From Streptomyces celluloflavus (GTDB lineage: Bacteria; Actinomycetota; Actinomycetes; Streptomycetales; Streptomycetaceae), in the NCBI GenBank assembly GCA_000720995.1, contig JOEL01000006.1, positions 124,001 through 188,000 on the forward strand: a stretch of 64,000 bases of DNA, given 5' to 3'. Positions 53,144-62,404 of the stretch are shown here, piece by piece (position 1 is the first letter of the stretch; every line of letters begins with the position of its first letter). The notes beneath the pieces are model-generated. The model ran no database searches. It was not told the DNA's origin and saw nothing but the letters and a program-made list of their open reading frames with translations. Position numbers and translations under genes: made by a program.

Positions 53144-53859
53144 CGGGTGACCCCGGCCCGTTCGGCGCAGGCACCCTCGATAAGGGTGACCACGCACTCG
53201 ATGACCTGGTCCAGCGTCAGGTCGGTGGTGTCCACCTCGACGGCGTCGGCGGCCTTGGCCAGCGGGGAGGTCTTCCGGGAGGAGTCGGCGGCGTCCCGCT
53301 TGATCAGCGCCTCGCGGGTGGCGGCCAGGTCGCCGGCCTCCTTGCCCTTGAGTTCGCCGCTGCGGCGGGCCGCCCGCGCCTCGGCCGAGGCGGTCAGGAA
53401 AACCTTGAGGTCGGCGTCGGGCAGGACGGTGCTGCCGATATCCCGGCCCTCCACGACGATGCCGTGCGGCGCCTCGGCGGCGATACCGCGCTGGAGGTCG
53501 GTGATCAGGGTGCGCACCTCGGGGACGGCGCTGACGGCGCTGACCGCGGCGGTGACCTCCTGGGTCCGGATGGGGCCCGCGGCGTCCAGACCGTCCACCG
53601 AGATCGTCGGGGCGGCCGGGTCGGTGCCGGAGACGATCACGGGCTTGGCGGAGGCGTCGGCCACCGCGGTCGCGTCGTTCACGTCGATGCCGTTGGAGAG
53701 CATCCACCAGGTGATGGCGCGGTACTGGGCGCCGGTGTCCAGGTAGCCGAGGCCGAGCTTGGCCGCCACGGCCCTGGACGTGCTGGATTTGCCCGTGCCG
53801 GCAGGTCCGTCGATGGCGACGATCACTGCGGCCGGGGCGGTCCGGGCGGCGGTTTCCAC
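53140..53859 (-). CDS. cmk: Cytidylate kinase
   Basis: Walker A (DGPAGTGKSST) is at residues 17-27, with LGYLDTGAQYRAITWW and the GIVVEGRDIGSTVLPDADLKVFLTASAEARAARR lid region following; the length of 239 aa is normal. The GTG at 53859, 11 bases after AAAGG, is preferred over one 12 bases upstream that touches the ribosome site. It phosphorylates CMP and dCMP. Confidence 0.93.
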   Translation of the reverse strand: METAARTAPAAVIVAIDGPAGTGKSSTSRAVAAKLGLGYLDTGAQYRAITWWMLSNGIDVNDATAVADASAKPVIVSGTDPAAPTISVDGLDAAGPIRTQEVTAAVSAVSAVPEVRTLITDLQRGIAAEAPHGIVVEGRDIGSTVLPDADLKVFLTASAEARAARRSGELKGKEAGDLAATREALIKRDAADSSRKTSPLAKAADAVEVDTTDLTLDQVIECVVTLIEGACAERAGVTR

Positions 53860-53956
53860 GGTGACGAACACCTTTCTCGTACACAGGGCGGCGGGCTGAG
53901 GCCATACAGACCTCGCACAAGGTTACTGGCTCACCCGCGCCCCGCCGTCCATGGTG

Positions 53957-55042
53957 TCACTGCCGGATGGACCAGCCCCGTTCGCGCAGCTCCGCGGTGA
54001 GCACCGGCACCGCCTGCGGCTCGACCATGAGCTGGATGAAGCCCGCCTGCTGGCCGGTGGCGTGTTCGATACGGACGTCTTCGATGTTGACCGCGGCGCG
54101 GCCGGCGTCGGCGAAGATCCGGGCCAGCTCGCCCGGCTGGTCGCCGATGTAGACGGCGACGTTCTCGTACACGGCCGGGGCGGTGCCGTGCTTGCCCGGC
54201 ACCCGCTCGCGGCCGGCGTTGCCGCGCCGCAGCACGTCCTCGATACCGTCGGCGCCGGCCCCGCGCGCGTCCTTGTCGTCGCTCTCCAGGGCGCGCAGCG
54301 ACCGTACGGTCTCGTCCAGGTCGGCGGCGACCTCGGCGAGCACATCGGCGACCGGGCCGGGGTTGGCGGACAGGATGTCGATCCACATCGCCGGGTCGGA
54401 GGCGGCGATCCGGGTCACATCCCGGATGCCCTGGCCGCACAGCCGTACGGCGGTCTCGTCGGCGCCCTTGAGGCGGGCGGCGACGAGGCTGGAGAGCAGC
54501 TGCGGGGTGTGCGAGACCAGGGCCACGGCGCGGTCGTGGGCGTCCGCGTCCATCACCACCGGGACGGCACGGCAGAGCGCCACCAGCTCCAGGGCGAGGT
54601 TCAGGACCTCGGTGTCGCCGTCGCGGGGCGGGGTCAGCACCCACGGCCGGCCCTCGAAGAGGTCGGCGGCCGCGGCCAGCGGTCCCGAACGCTCCTTGCC
54701 GGCCATCGGGTGCGTACCGAGATAGCGGGACAGGTCGCAGCCCGCCGCCTCCAGCTCGCGGCGCGGGCCGCCCTTGACGCTCGCGACGTCGAGGTATGCG
54801 CGCGCCACGCCGCGCCGCATCGCCTCGGCGAGCGCCGTCGCGACATGGGCGGGCGGCACGGCGACGATGGCCAGATCGACCGGGCCGGGGGGCGCCTCGG
54901 CGATGCCCGCACCGAGCGCGGCAGCCGTCCGGGCCTGGGCCTGGTCGTGGTCCTCCAGGAACACCTGCACACCCCGCGCGTGCAGTGCGAGCGCGGCCGA
55001 GGTGCCGATCAGGCCCGTACCGATGACGAGGGCGGTCCTCAC
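53957..55042 (-). CDS. tyrA: Prephenate dehydrogenase with ACT domain
   Basis: The GTG at 55042 overlaps the aroH stop (GTGA) and gives 361 aa. The Rossmann fold GTGLIGTSAALAL, THPMAGKERSG and DAHDRAVALVSHTPQLLSS define the enzyme. A C-terminal ACT domain (VYENVAVYIGDQPGELARIFADAGRAAVNIEDVRIEHA) probably gives tyrosine feedback control. It makes 4-hydroxyphenylpyruvate from prephenate, directly following the chorismate mutase gene. Confidence 0.94.
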   Translation of the reverse strand: MRTALVIGTGLIGTSAALALHARGVQVFLEDHDQAQARTAAALGAGIAEAPPGPVDLAIVAVPPAHVATALAEAMRRGVARAYLDVASVKGGPRRELEAAGCDLSRYLGTHPMAGKERSGPLAAAADLFEGRPWVLTPPRDGDTEVLNLALELVALCRAVPVVMDADAHDRAVALVSHTPQLLSSLVAARLKGADETAVRLCGQGIRDVTRIAASDPAMWIDILSANPGPVADVLAEVAADLDETVRSLRALESDDKDARGAGADGIEDVLRRGNAGRERVPGKHGTAPAVYENVAVYIGDQPGELARIFADAGRAAVNIEDVRIEHATGQQAGFIQLMVEPQAVPVLTAELRERGWSIRQ

Positions 55043-55401
55043 TGCGCGATGTCCTTCCGCAGCGCCCCGGCGGCGCCGAGGTAGACGTGGGCGATCCCGG
55101 TCTTGGACAGACCGGTCTCGACATGGGCGAGCACCCGCACCACGCGCTCCATGGCGCCGGTGACGTCCAGCTCCTGGGCGCAGATCAGCGGGACGTCCGT
55201 GATGCCCAGGCCGCGCGCGGCGGCGGCCGGGAAGTCGCTGTGCAGATCGGGGGTGGCGGTGAACCACACACTGATCAGGTCGTCGGGGACGAGGCTGTTG
55301 CGCTCCAGGATGGCGGTGAGCAGCTCCGCGACCCGCTCCCGCATGTGCTCCGCGTCGTCCCGCTCCAGCTGGACGGCCCCGCGGACCGCTCGTACCGCCA
55401 C
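55039..55401 (-). CDS. aroH: Chorismate mutase, AroH class
   Basis: The GTG at 55401 lies 7 bases after GGGAG and gives 120 aa, the AroH length. The fold is clear: VRAVRGAVQLERDD, ISVWFTATPDLHSDFPAAAARGLGITDVPLICAQELDV and HVYLGAAGALRKDI. The Arg of RGAVQ and of RVVRVLAH line the site. It converts chorismate to prephenate, feeding TyrA at once through the overlapping gene. Confidence 0.94.
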   Translation of the reverse strand: MAVRAVRGAVQLERDDAEHMRERVAELLTAILERNSLVPDDLISVWFTATPDLHSDFPAAAARGLGITDVPLICAQELDVTGAMERVVRVLAHVETGLSKTGIAHVYLGAAGALRKDIAQ

Positions 55402-55788
55402 GTCACTGCTCCCTGTGTTGTGTACCGCTTCCGACGTGCCCCCGCACGCACGGTCAAGCGTATCCAGGGGCACCGACAGCCGTGCGCGGCGCCCGTCCGC
55501 CCCGTGCCGCACCGGAACCGGGTGGCGGCCACCGCCCCACCCGCCGCCGATTCGCCATGGCCACGGGTCACGGCCTGGTCGCCGAGCACACCGGCGGTGC
55601 GTAGAGGCGAGCACGGAGGGCTTCTGCCAGGGATGGACGGTTCCGCGAACCGGCGCCCGGTGAACGGGGCGCCGCGAGCCCGGTCGCCCGGGACGGACGG
55701 CGACTCCCGGGCTCCGGTGCACGGGTCCCGTACGGCGACCGGGCCTCCCGTACGCGGCCGGAATGGGCGGCCCGTGGGCCGCGCCCTC

Positions 55789-56925
55789 CTAGAGCTCGAC
55801 CTCGCGCATCAGCATGCCGACCTCGGTGTTGGTCATCCGGCGCAGCCAGCCGGACTTCTGGTCGCCCAGGGCGATCGGGCCGAAGCTCGTCCGGACGAGC
55901 TTGTCGACCGGGAAACCGGCCTCGTCGAGCATCCGGCGCACGATGTGCTTACGGCCCTCGTGGAGCGTGACCTCGACGAGGTAGTTCTTGCCGGTGTTCT
56001 CCACGACCCGGAAGTGGTCGGCGCGGGCGTAGCCGTCCTCCAGCTGGATGCCGTCCTTGAGCTGCTTGCCCAGGTCGCGCGGGAGCGGGCCCTGGATCGC
56101 GGCGAGGTAGGTCTTCTTGACGCCGTAGCGCGGGTGCGTCAGGCGGTGGGCCAGTTCACCGTGGTTGGTGAGCAGAATGATGCCCTCGGTCTCGGTGTCC
56201 AGCCGGCCGACGTGGAACAGCCGCGTCTCGCGGTTGGTGACGTAGTCGCCCAGGCACTGGCGGCCGTCGGGGTCCTCCATCGTGGAGACGACACCGGCCG
56301 GCTTGTTCAGCGCGAAGAAGAGGTACGACTGGGTGGCGACGGTCAGGCCGTCGACCTTGACCTCGTCCTTCTCCGGGTCGACCCGGACGCCCTGCTCCCT
56401 GACGATCCGGCCGTTGACCTCGACCCGCGCCTGATCGATCAGCTCCTCGCAGGCCCGCCGCGAGCCCATACCGGCCCTGGCCAGCACCTTCTGGAGCCGC
56501 TCGCCTTCCTGGTCTCCGAAGGTCTTGGGGGTCTTGATCTGCGGCTTGTCGTGGCGGGCGCGGTTGCGCTCCTCCACCTGGGCGTCGTACTCACGGGGCC
56601 GCGCCGGGGCCTGGCCGCGGCCGCGCCCCGCTCCGCCCCGGGCGCCGGGGCCGGACTTCGCTCCCGTACGGGGGCCGCCCTTGGCGCCGCCGCGGGCCGC
56701 CGCGCCCCGGCTGCCGCCCTTCGGCGCGCCCTTGCGCTCGTCGTCGCGGCCCGCGCCGCCCTGGCCACCGGATCCACCCACGTCGTAGCGGCGCTCCTCG
56801 GGACGGGGCCGGCCCGCGCGCTTCTGCTGGTCGTCGCGGCCCCCCGTGCCCGAACGCCGGCGGTCACCGCCGGCGCCCGCGCCTCCGTTGTTCCGGTTTC
56901 CGCTGTTCCTGCCGCTGCTTCGCAT
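55789..56925 (-). CDS. rluB: 23S rRNA pseudouridine synthase, RluB/RsuA type
   Basis: The 378-aa protein carries a 125-residue Gly/Arg-rich disordered tail, an S4 domain (RLQKVLARAGMGSRRACEELI) and the synthase domain with catalytic Asp in FHVGRLDTETEGIILLTNHG. The tail is much longer than in RluB of Gram-negatives. The ATG at 56925 overlaps the scpB stop by one base (TGATG). Target position on rRNA is inferred from the family. Confidence 0.9.
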   Translation of the reverse strand: MRSSGRNSGNRNNGGAGAGGDRRRSGTGGRDDQQKRAGRPRPEERRYDVGGSGGQGGAGRDDERKGAPKGGSRGAAARGGAKGGPRTGAKSGPGARGGAGRGRGQAPARPREYDAQVEERNRARHDKPQIKTPKTFGDQEGERLQKVLARAGMGSRRACEELIDQARVEVNGRIVREQGVRVDPEKDEVKVDGLTVATQSYLFFALNKPAGVVSTMEDPDGRQCLGDYVTNRETRLFHVGRLDTETEGIILLTNHGELAHRLTHPRYGVKKTYLAAIQGPLPRDLGKQLKDGIQLEDGYARADHFRVVENTGKNYLVEVTLHEGRKHIVRRMLDEAGFPVDKLVRTSFGPIALGDQKSGWLRRMTNTEVGMLMREVEL

Positions 56926-57737
56926 CAATGATCCGTCTGAGAGTCGCCGCTGTCGTCTACGTCGAACGACGGGATACCTTCCGGGGAGTCACCCTCGACC
57001 GCGTCCGCCTCCGGGAGGAACGGTGCGAGCTCCGGGAGCTCGTCCAGGCCGCGCAGGCCCATCCGCTCCAGAAAGTAATTCGTCGTCCTGTACAGGATCG
57101 CACCTGTTTCAGGTTCCGTCCCCGCCTCCGCCACCAGACCGCGCTGGAGGAGGGTGCGCATCACGCCGTCGCAGTTCACGCCGCGTACGGCCGAAATCCG
57201 GGAACGGCTGACCGGCTGACGGTACGCGACCACGGCCAGAGTCTCCAACGCGGCCTGCGTGAGCCGGGCCTGCTGCCCGTCCAGGACGAAGCTCTCCACC
57301 GCGTCCGCGTACGCGGCCCGGGAGGAGAACCGCCAGCCGCCGGCCACCAGCCGCAGCTCGAAACCGCGGCCCTGGCGGGCGTACTCGTCGGACAGCTCGC
57401 GCAGGGCCAGCGCGACGGCACGGCGGGGCCGCTGCAAGACCCTGGCCAGGTGCTCCTCGGTCGCGGGCTCGTCGACGACCATGAGGACGGCCTCCAGGGC
57501 CGGCTTCAGCGCCAGCTCCGCGACGCCCAGCGCCCCGGCGGGCGCCGTCGCGGCCCGCTCCTGCGGACCGGGCTCCGCGCCGTGCCCCACACCGGGCGGG
57601 GCGCTGCTCGCCGCTCGGCCGTACGCATCGGCCGTGCCGATCGCGTCGGCCGTATCCGTCGTGGCGGCGTCACCCGTTCCGTACGTGCCGACTCCGTATG
57701 TGTCGTCGCTCTCGCCTGCCTCGTGCCCGCCGGTCAC
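56925..57737 (-). CDS. scpB: Chromosome segregation/condensation protein ScpB
   Basis: The GTG at 57737 overlaps the scpA stop (GTGA) and gives 270 aa. An 80-residue Gly/Asp/Thr-rich tail precedes the two winged helices: LKPALEAVLMVVDEPATEEHLARVL and LTQAALETLAVVAYRQPVSRSRISAVRGVNCDGVMRTLLQRGLV. It forms the condensin SMC-ScpA-ScpB kleisin complex. Confidence 0.93.
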   Translation of the reverse strand: MTGGHEAGESDDTYGVGTYGTGDAATTDTADAIGTADAYGRAASSAPPGVGHGAEPGPQERAATAPAGALGVAELALKPALEAVLMVVDEPATEEHLARVLQRPRRAVALALRELSDEYARQGRGFELRLVAGGWRFSSRAAYADAVESFVLDGQQARLTQAALETLAVVAYRQPVSRSRISAVRGVNCDGVMRTLLQRGLVAEAGTEPETGAILYRTTNYFLERMGLRGLDELPELAPFLPEADAVEGDSPEGIPSFDVDDSGDSQTDH

Positions 57738-58804
57738 GTGCGCTCCGTCTCCGTTCCGTCCTCGTCCTCTGCTGCTCTTTCCGCCTCGGCCGGCTCGTCC
57801 GGCATCGGCGCCTCGGTGGCGCGCGCGTCCGGTTTCCGGTCGAACTCGTCGGTGACGACCGGGTCGGCGTCCGTCGTACCCGTCCAGCGGACCGTCAGCG
57901 GCCCCAGGGCCTCCTCCTGGTCCAGCGCCACCACGCGCTCCCGGTAGAGCTCCAGCAGCGCCAGGAAACGGGCCACGACGGTGAGGGTGTCCGGCGCGTC
58001 CGCGACCAGTTCCCCAAAACCGGCCTCGCCCGCCTCCCGCAGCCGCGCCACCACCACCTCGGCCTGCTCCCGCACGCTCACCAGCGGCGCGTGGATGTGG
58101 TCGAGGTGGAGCTGCGGCCTGGCCCTGGGCCGCATCGCCCGCACCGCCAGTTCGGCGAACCCGGCCGTCCCGATACTGATGACGACCTCGGGCAGCAGCT
58201 CGGCGTGGTGCGGCTCCAGTCCGACCGTACGGGGGAAGCGGCGCGCCTCGTCCGCCAGCCGCCCGCTGAAGATGTCCGCGATCCGTTTGTACGCGCGGTA
58301 CTGGAGCAGCCGGGCGAAGAGCAGGTCGCGGGCCTCCAGCAGGGCCAGATCCGCCTCGTCCTCGACCTCGGCGGCGGGCAGCAGCCGGGCCGCCTTCAGG
58401 TCCAGCAGCGTCGCCGCGACGACCAGGAACTCGGTGGTCTGGTCCAGGTCCCAGTCCGGCCCCATGGCGCGGATGTGCGCCATGAATTCGTCCGTCACCC
58501 GCGACAGCGCGACCTCGGTGACGTCCATCTTGTGCCGGGAGATCAGCTGGAGGAGCAGATCGAAGGGGCCCTCGAAGTTGTCCAGCCGGACGGTGAACCT
58601 GCCGTCGTCGCCCCCGGGGGACGGTGCTCCGTCCGGTGCCGGCCCCCGCGGCTCGTCCGGACCACGGGGAGGTGCCGCCGACGGCCCGTCCCCGGGGGCG
58701 GGCGGCTCGGCGGGCCGGCCGGGATCCGGTTCGCCGTCCGGCCCGCGGCCGATGGTGCGCCGCGGCGCGCGGAGGGAGCGGGCGTCGTCGTTGGTCGTCG
58801 GCAT
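57734..58804 (-). CDS. scpA: Segregation/condensation protein ScpA (kleisin)
   Basis: The 356-aa protein has a Pro-rich N-terminus (about 65 residues), then the kleisin signature FTVRLDNFEGPFDLLLQLISRHKMDVTEVALSRVTDEFM and a winged C-terminus (PDTLTVVARFLALLELYRERVVALDQEE). It closes the SMC ring in chromosome organisation. The ATG at 58804 has only a weak ribosome site. Confidence 0.93.
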   Translation of the reverse strand: MPTTNDDARSLRAPRRTIGRGPDGEPDPGRPAEPPAPGDGPSAAPPRGPDEPRGPAPDGAPSPGGDDGRFTVRLDNFEGPFDLLLQLISRHKMDVTEVALSRVTDEFMAHIRAMGPDWDLDQTTEFLVVAATLLDLKAARLLPAAEVEDEADLALLEARDLLFARLLQYRAYKRIADIFSGRLADEARRFPRTVGLEPHHAELLPEVVISIGTAGFAELAVRAMRPRARPQLHLDHIHAPLVSVREQAEVVVARLREAGEAGFGELVADAPDTLTVVARFLALLELYRERVVALDQEEALGPLTVRWTGTTDADPVVTDEFDRKPDARATEAPMPDEPAEAERAAEDEDGTETERT

Positions 58805-58970
58805 CGCGGTCCATGGTGCTGCGGTCCCCGCGCCGGGGCGACGGGCTGGTCACGGGCGGGATTCCCGGCGGCTCCGCCAGGGGTGCCCCGCCGAAAAGGC
58901 AGGCTATCCCGCCGGTCCGCCCCGCCGGGAACGCCGCACGGCCGGGGCCCCGGCGGGGCGGCAGGACGTC

Positions 58971-59621
58971 CTAGCGTCCGCGCAACCGCCGTACGAGGAT
59001 GCTGGCGTCGCCGCGCGACTCCAGGTCGGCGAGGACGACGGCCACCGCCTCGCGGACGATCCGGCCGCGGTCGACGGCGAGGCCGTGCTCACCGCGCAGC
59101 ACCAGACGCGCGTGTTCGAGGTCCATGAGCTCCTCGGCGGAGACATAGACGGTGATCTTCTCGTCGTGCCGCTCCCGGCCGCTGGGGCGCCGGTTGGCCC
59201 CGCGGCCGCCGCGACGGCGGCCCGTCCCGGCCGCCTCTTGACCGTTCTGTCCGGCCTGTCCGGTCGAGCCGGTCTGGCCTGGCGTCCCGGCGGGCTGGCC
59301 CGCCTGGTGGCGGTGACCCTTGGGGCCTCCCTGGTCCGCCTCGCGGCCGCTGTGCTCGGCCGGGGCGCCGGCCGGAGCGTCCGTACCCGCGCCCGGCCCA
59401 CCGTCGGCGGCCGACGGGCCACCGGCCTCCGGCTGCCGCAGCCGGACGGCGGTGGACGCCTCCGGCGCGTCCACGGCCGGATCGGCCTCGCCGGCCGGCG
59501 CGGGCACCCGGGGTGCCTCGCCGCCGGCCGCGGAGCCGTTCACCGCGCGGCGGGGAGACGAGGACTGGAGCCCCATCCCCCCGGTGGTGCGGAACAGTTC
59601 GTCGGCTCCGGGCAGACTCAC
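58971..59621 (-). CDS. ParA-coupled DNA-binding-like protein with a ribbon-helix-helix-like C-terminus
   Basis: The GTG at 59621 overlaps the parA stop (GTGA); a GTG at 59633 is the alternative. The 216-aa protein begins SLPGADELFRTTGGMGL, then has about 110 low-complexity residues, and ends with KITVYVSAEELMDLEHARLVLRGEHGLAVDRGRIVREAVAVVLADLES, which resembles a ribbon-helix-helix plus helix. No ParB domain is present, so this may be the cognate centromere/adaptor partner of the orphan ParA. Confidence 0.75.
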   Translation of the reverse strand: MSLPGADELFRTTGGMGLQSSSPRRAVNGSAAGGEAPRVPAPAGEADPAVDAPEASTAVRLRQPEAGGPSAADGGPGAGTDAPAGAPAEHSGREADQGGPKGHRHQAGQPAGTPGQTGSTGQAGQNGQEAAGTGRRRGGRGANRRPSGRERHDEKITVYVSAEELMDLEHARLVLRGEHGLAVDRGRIVREAVAVVLADLESRGDASILVRRLRGR

Positions 59622-60781
59622 TCGGCGTGACACCGGGCGAGCACCTCCCTGGCGAGCTGACGGTAGGCGGCGGCACCGACGGAGTTGGAGGCGTACGTGG
59701 TGATCGGCTCGCCTGCGACGGTGGTCTCGGGGAAGCGGACCGTACGCCCGATGACGGTGTGGTAGACGTGATCGTCGAAGGCTTCCACGACGCGTGCCAG
59801 GACCTCGCGACTGTGCACGGTGCGGGAGTCGTACATCGTCGCCAGGATGCCGTCCAGCTCCAGTTCGGGGTTGAGCCGCTCCTGGACCTTCTCGATCGTC
59901 TCGGTGAGCAGCGCCACCCCGCGCAGCGCGAAGAACTCGCACTCCAGCGGGACGATGACCTTGTGAGCCGCGGTCAGCGCGTTGACGGTGAGCAGACCGA
60001 GCGAGGGCTGGCAGTCGATGACGATGTAGTCGTAGTCGGCCAGCAGCGGCTTGAGCGCCCGCTGCAAGGTCGATTCGCGCGCGACCTCGCTGACCAGCTG
60101 GACCTCCGCCGCCGACAAGTCGATATTGCTGGGCAGCAGGTCCATGTTGGGGACCGCGGTCTTCAGCAGCACCTCGTCGGCCGACATACCCCGCTCCATG
60201 AGCAGGTTGTAGACCGTCAGGTCGAGCTCCATCGGGTTGACGCCGAGGCCGACCGAGAGCGCGCCCTGCGGGTCGAAGTCGACGAGCAGTACGCGTCGTC
60301 CGTATTCGGCGAGGGCGGCGCCCAGGTTGATGGTCGAGGTGGTCTTGCCGACCCCGCCCTTCTGGTTGCACATCGCGATGATCTTGGCGGGGCCGTGATC
60401 CGTCAGCGGTCCCGGGATCGGGAAGTACGGGAGCGGGCGCCCGGTCGGGCCGACCCGTTCGCGGCGCTGGCGCGCGGCGTCCGGCGCGAGCGTCGCCGCG
60501 TATTCGGGGTCCGGCTCGTACTCCGCGTCCGGGTCGTAGAAGTGCCCCTCGGGCAGGTCGTCGTAGTCGGCGAGTCGGGCGCGTTCTCCACTGCCCCGGT
60601 CGCCGGCCGTGGCGTTCACGTGATGGCCGTCCATGCTGTGGTGGGCTGTCGTGGTCATGCCCTGACGGGCTGCGAAGGTGTGGACTGCGACGGAGCCGAC
60701 AGCCTCCGGCCCCGAGGGACCTGGGCCCCGTCCAACCGCTCCTGGCCGGCCACCTCCGGGAGTAAATGTCGACTCATTCAC
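59618..60781 (-). CDS. parA: Orphan ParA-family ATPase
   Basis: The 387-aa protein from a GTG at 60781 (AAGGAGG 11 bases upstream) has a 130-residue extension and then the deviant Walker A CNQKGGVGKTTST (Lys141, Lys146). LLVDFDPQGALSVGLGVNP and the switch IVIDCQPSLGLLTVNALTA follow. It lies with scpA/scpB rather than with parB near the origin, so it is not the canonical segregation ParA. Confidence 0.92.
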   Translation of the reverse strand: MNESTFTPGGGRPGAVGRGPGPSGPEAVGSVAVHTFAARQGMTTTAHHSMDGHHVNATAGDRGSGERARLADYDDLPEGHFYDPDAEYEPDPEYAATLAPDAARQRRERVGPTGRPLPYFPIPGPLTDHGPAKIIAMCNQKGGVGKTTSTINLGAALAEYGRRVLLVDFDPQGALSVGLGVNPMELDLTVYNLLMERGMSADEVLLKTAVPNMDLLPSNIDLSAAEVQLVSEVARESTLQRALKPLLADYDYIVIDCQPSLGLLTVNALTAAHKVIVPLECEFFALRGVALLTETIEKVQERLNPELELDGILATMYDSRTVHSREVLARVVEAFDDHVYHTVIGRTVRFPETTVAGEPITTYASNSVGAAAYRQLAREVLARCHAE

Positions 60782-61122
60782 AAGTCGTCTTACCTCCTTG
60801 GATGTGACCAGGAAACTTATCGATAGGTCAGCGTGGCACCATGCCGACGGTTGGCGACTCTATGGCGTGTCGGGCATCCGCAGCAACACAATCCACCGGA
60901 CCCGGCGCGATGTGTCGGTAACGGAACCCCGCAATGTCAAGGGTGCAAGCGGCATGAGCCCGATGTTTCGAGGGTGGGCGAAGCGGTTAAAGGGTTACGT
61001 TCACGGCGAGTTGGGAGCCGCCGGCCCGGCGACGGGGTCTCGGCGTGTCGCACACGCGACCGGCCGGGCCTTGTCGACAAGGCCCGGCCGGTGGTACAGC
61101 GTTGACGTGCGCGCTTGACGCG
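60782..61122. other. Gap between parA and ald
   Basis: The 341 bp hold the parA promoter region (A/T-richer around 60800-60830, with palindrome TATCGATA at 60818-60825) and the large palindrome listed next. No gene is supported. Confidence 0.5.
61059..61092 (-). terminator. Perfect 34-bp palindrome after ald
   Basis: Two 17-base arms, ACCGGCCGGGCCTTGTC and its exact reverse complement, abut with no loop bases, 31 bp beyond the ald stop. As RNA this is a very strong hairpin, so it is probably the ald terminator. Confidence 0.85.
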
Positions 61123-62247
61123 TCAGCCGAGCAGCGTGCGCAACTCGATCGATTCCAGACCGTGCGCCTCGGCGACGGAGGTGTAGACCACCTTGCCGTC
61201 GTGCGTGTTCAGGCCCTTGGCCAGCGCCGGGTCACGGCGCAGCGCCTCGACCCAGCCGCGGTTCGCCAGCTCCACGATGTAGGGCAGCGTCGCGTTGGTG
61301 AGCGCGTAGGTGGAGGTGTTCGGGACCGCGCCGGGCATGTTGGCGACGCAGTAGAAGACCGAGTTGTGGACCGGGAAGGTCGGCTCGGCATGCGTCGTGG
61401 GGCGGGAGTCCTCGAAGCAGCCGCCCTGGTCGATCGCAATGTCGACAAGGACACTTCCGGGCTTCATCTTGGCGACGAGCTCGTTGGTGACCAGCTTGGG
61501 GGCCTTGGCGCCGGGGATCAGGACGGCACCGACGACGAGGTCGGCCTCGACGACGGCCTTCTCCAGCTCGTAGGCGTTGGAGACGATCGTCTGCACCTTG
61601 GTGCCGAAAATCTTGTCCGCCTCGCGGAGCTTGTTGATGTCCTTGTCGAGCAGCGTGACGTGGAAGCCGAGGCCCACGGCGATCTGCACGGCGTTCCAGC
61701 CGGAGACGCCGCCGCCGATGACGACGGCCTTGCCCGCGGAGACACCGGGGACGCCGCCGGGCAGCACGCCGCGGCCGCCGGCCTGGCGCATCAGGTGGTA
61801 CGCGCCGACCTGCGGGGCGATCCGGCCCGCGACCTCGGACATCGGGGCGAGCAGCGGCAGCTGGCGGCCGGCCGTCTCGACGGTCTCGTAGGCGATGGCG
61901 GTGGTGCCGGAGGCCAGCAGCGCGTCCGTGCACTCCCGGGAGGCCGCGAGGTGCAGGTAGGTGAAGAGGGTCTGGTCCTTGCGGAGGCGGTGGTACTCCT
62001 CGGCGATCGGCTCCTTGACCTTCAGCAGCAGGTCGGCGGTGGCCCAGACCTCGTCGGCGGTGTCCAGGATGCCGGCGCCGGCCGCGGCGTACTCCTCGTT
62101 CGTGATGGACGAGCCGAGACCGGCGTCCTTCTCGACGAAGACCTGGTGGCCGTGGCGGACGAGCTCATGCACTCCGGCGGGCGTGATAGCCACCCGGAAC
62201 TCGTTGTTCTTGACCTCGCGGGGGATGCCGACCTTCACGTCGATCAC
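61123..62247 (-). CDS. ald: Alanine dehydrogenase
   Basis: The GTG at 62247 gives 374 aa (MIDVKVGIPREVKNNEFRV); a second GTG 9 bases later is possible. Motifs include the substrate Lys in DLLLKVKEP, His in YLHLAASRE, NAD loop GGGVSGWNAVQIA, and DQGGCFEDSRPTTHAEP. It interconverts alanine and pyruvate with NAD(H), a nitrogen- and redox-linked reaction. Its stop is followed by the 34-bp palindrome. Confidence 0.95.
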   Translation of the reverse strand: MIDVKVGIPREVKNNEFRVAITPAGVHELVRHGHQVFVEKDAGLGSSITNEEYAAAGAGILDTADEVWATADLLLKVKEPIAEEYHRLRKDQTLFTYLHLAASRECTDALLASGTTAIAYETVETAGRQLPLLAPMSEVAGRIAPQVGAYHLMRQAGGRGVLPGGVPGVSAGKAVVIGGGVSGWNAVQIAVGLGFHVTLLDKDINKLREADKIFGTKVQTIVSNAYELEKAVVEADLVVGAVLIPGAKAPKLVTNELVAKMKPGSVLVDIAIDQGGCFEDSRPTTHAEPTFPVHNSVFYCVANMPGAVPNTSTYALTNATLPYIVELANRGWVEALRRDPALAKGLNTHDGKVVYTSVAEAHGLESIELRTLLG

Positions 62248-62404
62248 GGTCCTTGGAAGAGTGCTTGCAGGAGAATCCATCCCTCATGCCAGGCATGGGG
62301 AACCGACCGCGAAGAACGCGGTGGATCCAGTCTATTGAAGGATCTCCTGTTGTCTAGCCTTGCAAAGCCATAAATTTCGTGAGGCGTGCTACCGATTTCG
62401 TAGG

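Noticed and set aside
60818-60825. TATCGATA upstream of parA as a parS-like centromere
   Set aside because: It does not match the parS consensus (GTTTCACGTGAAAC) and 8-bp palindromes are common.
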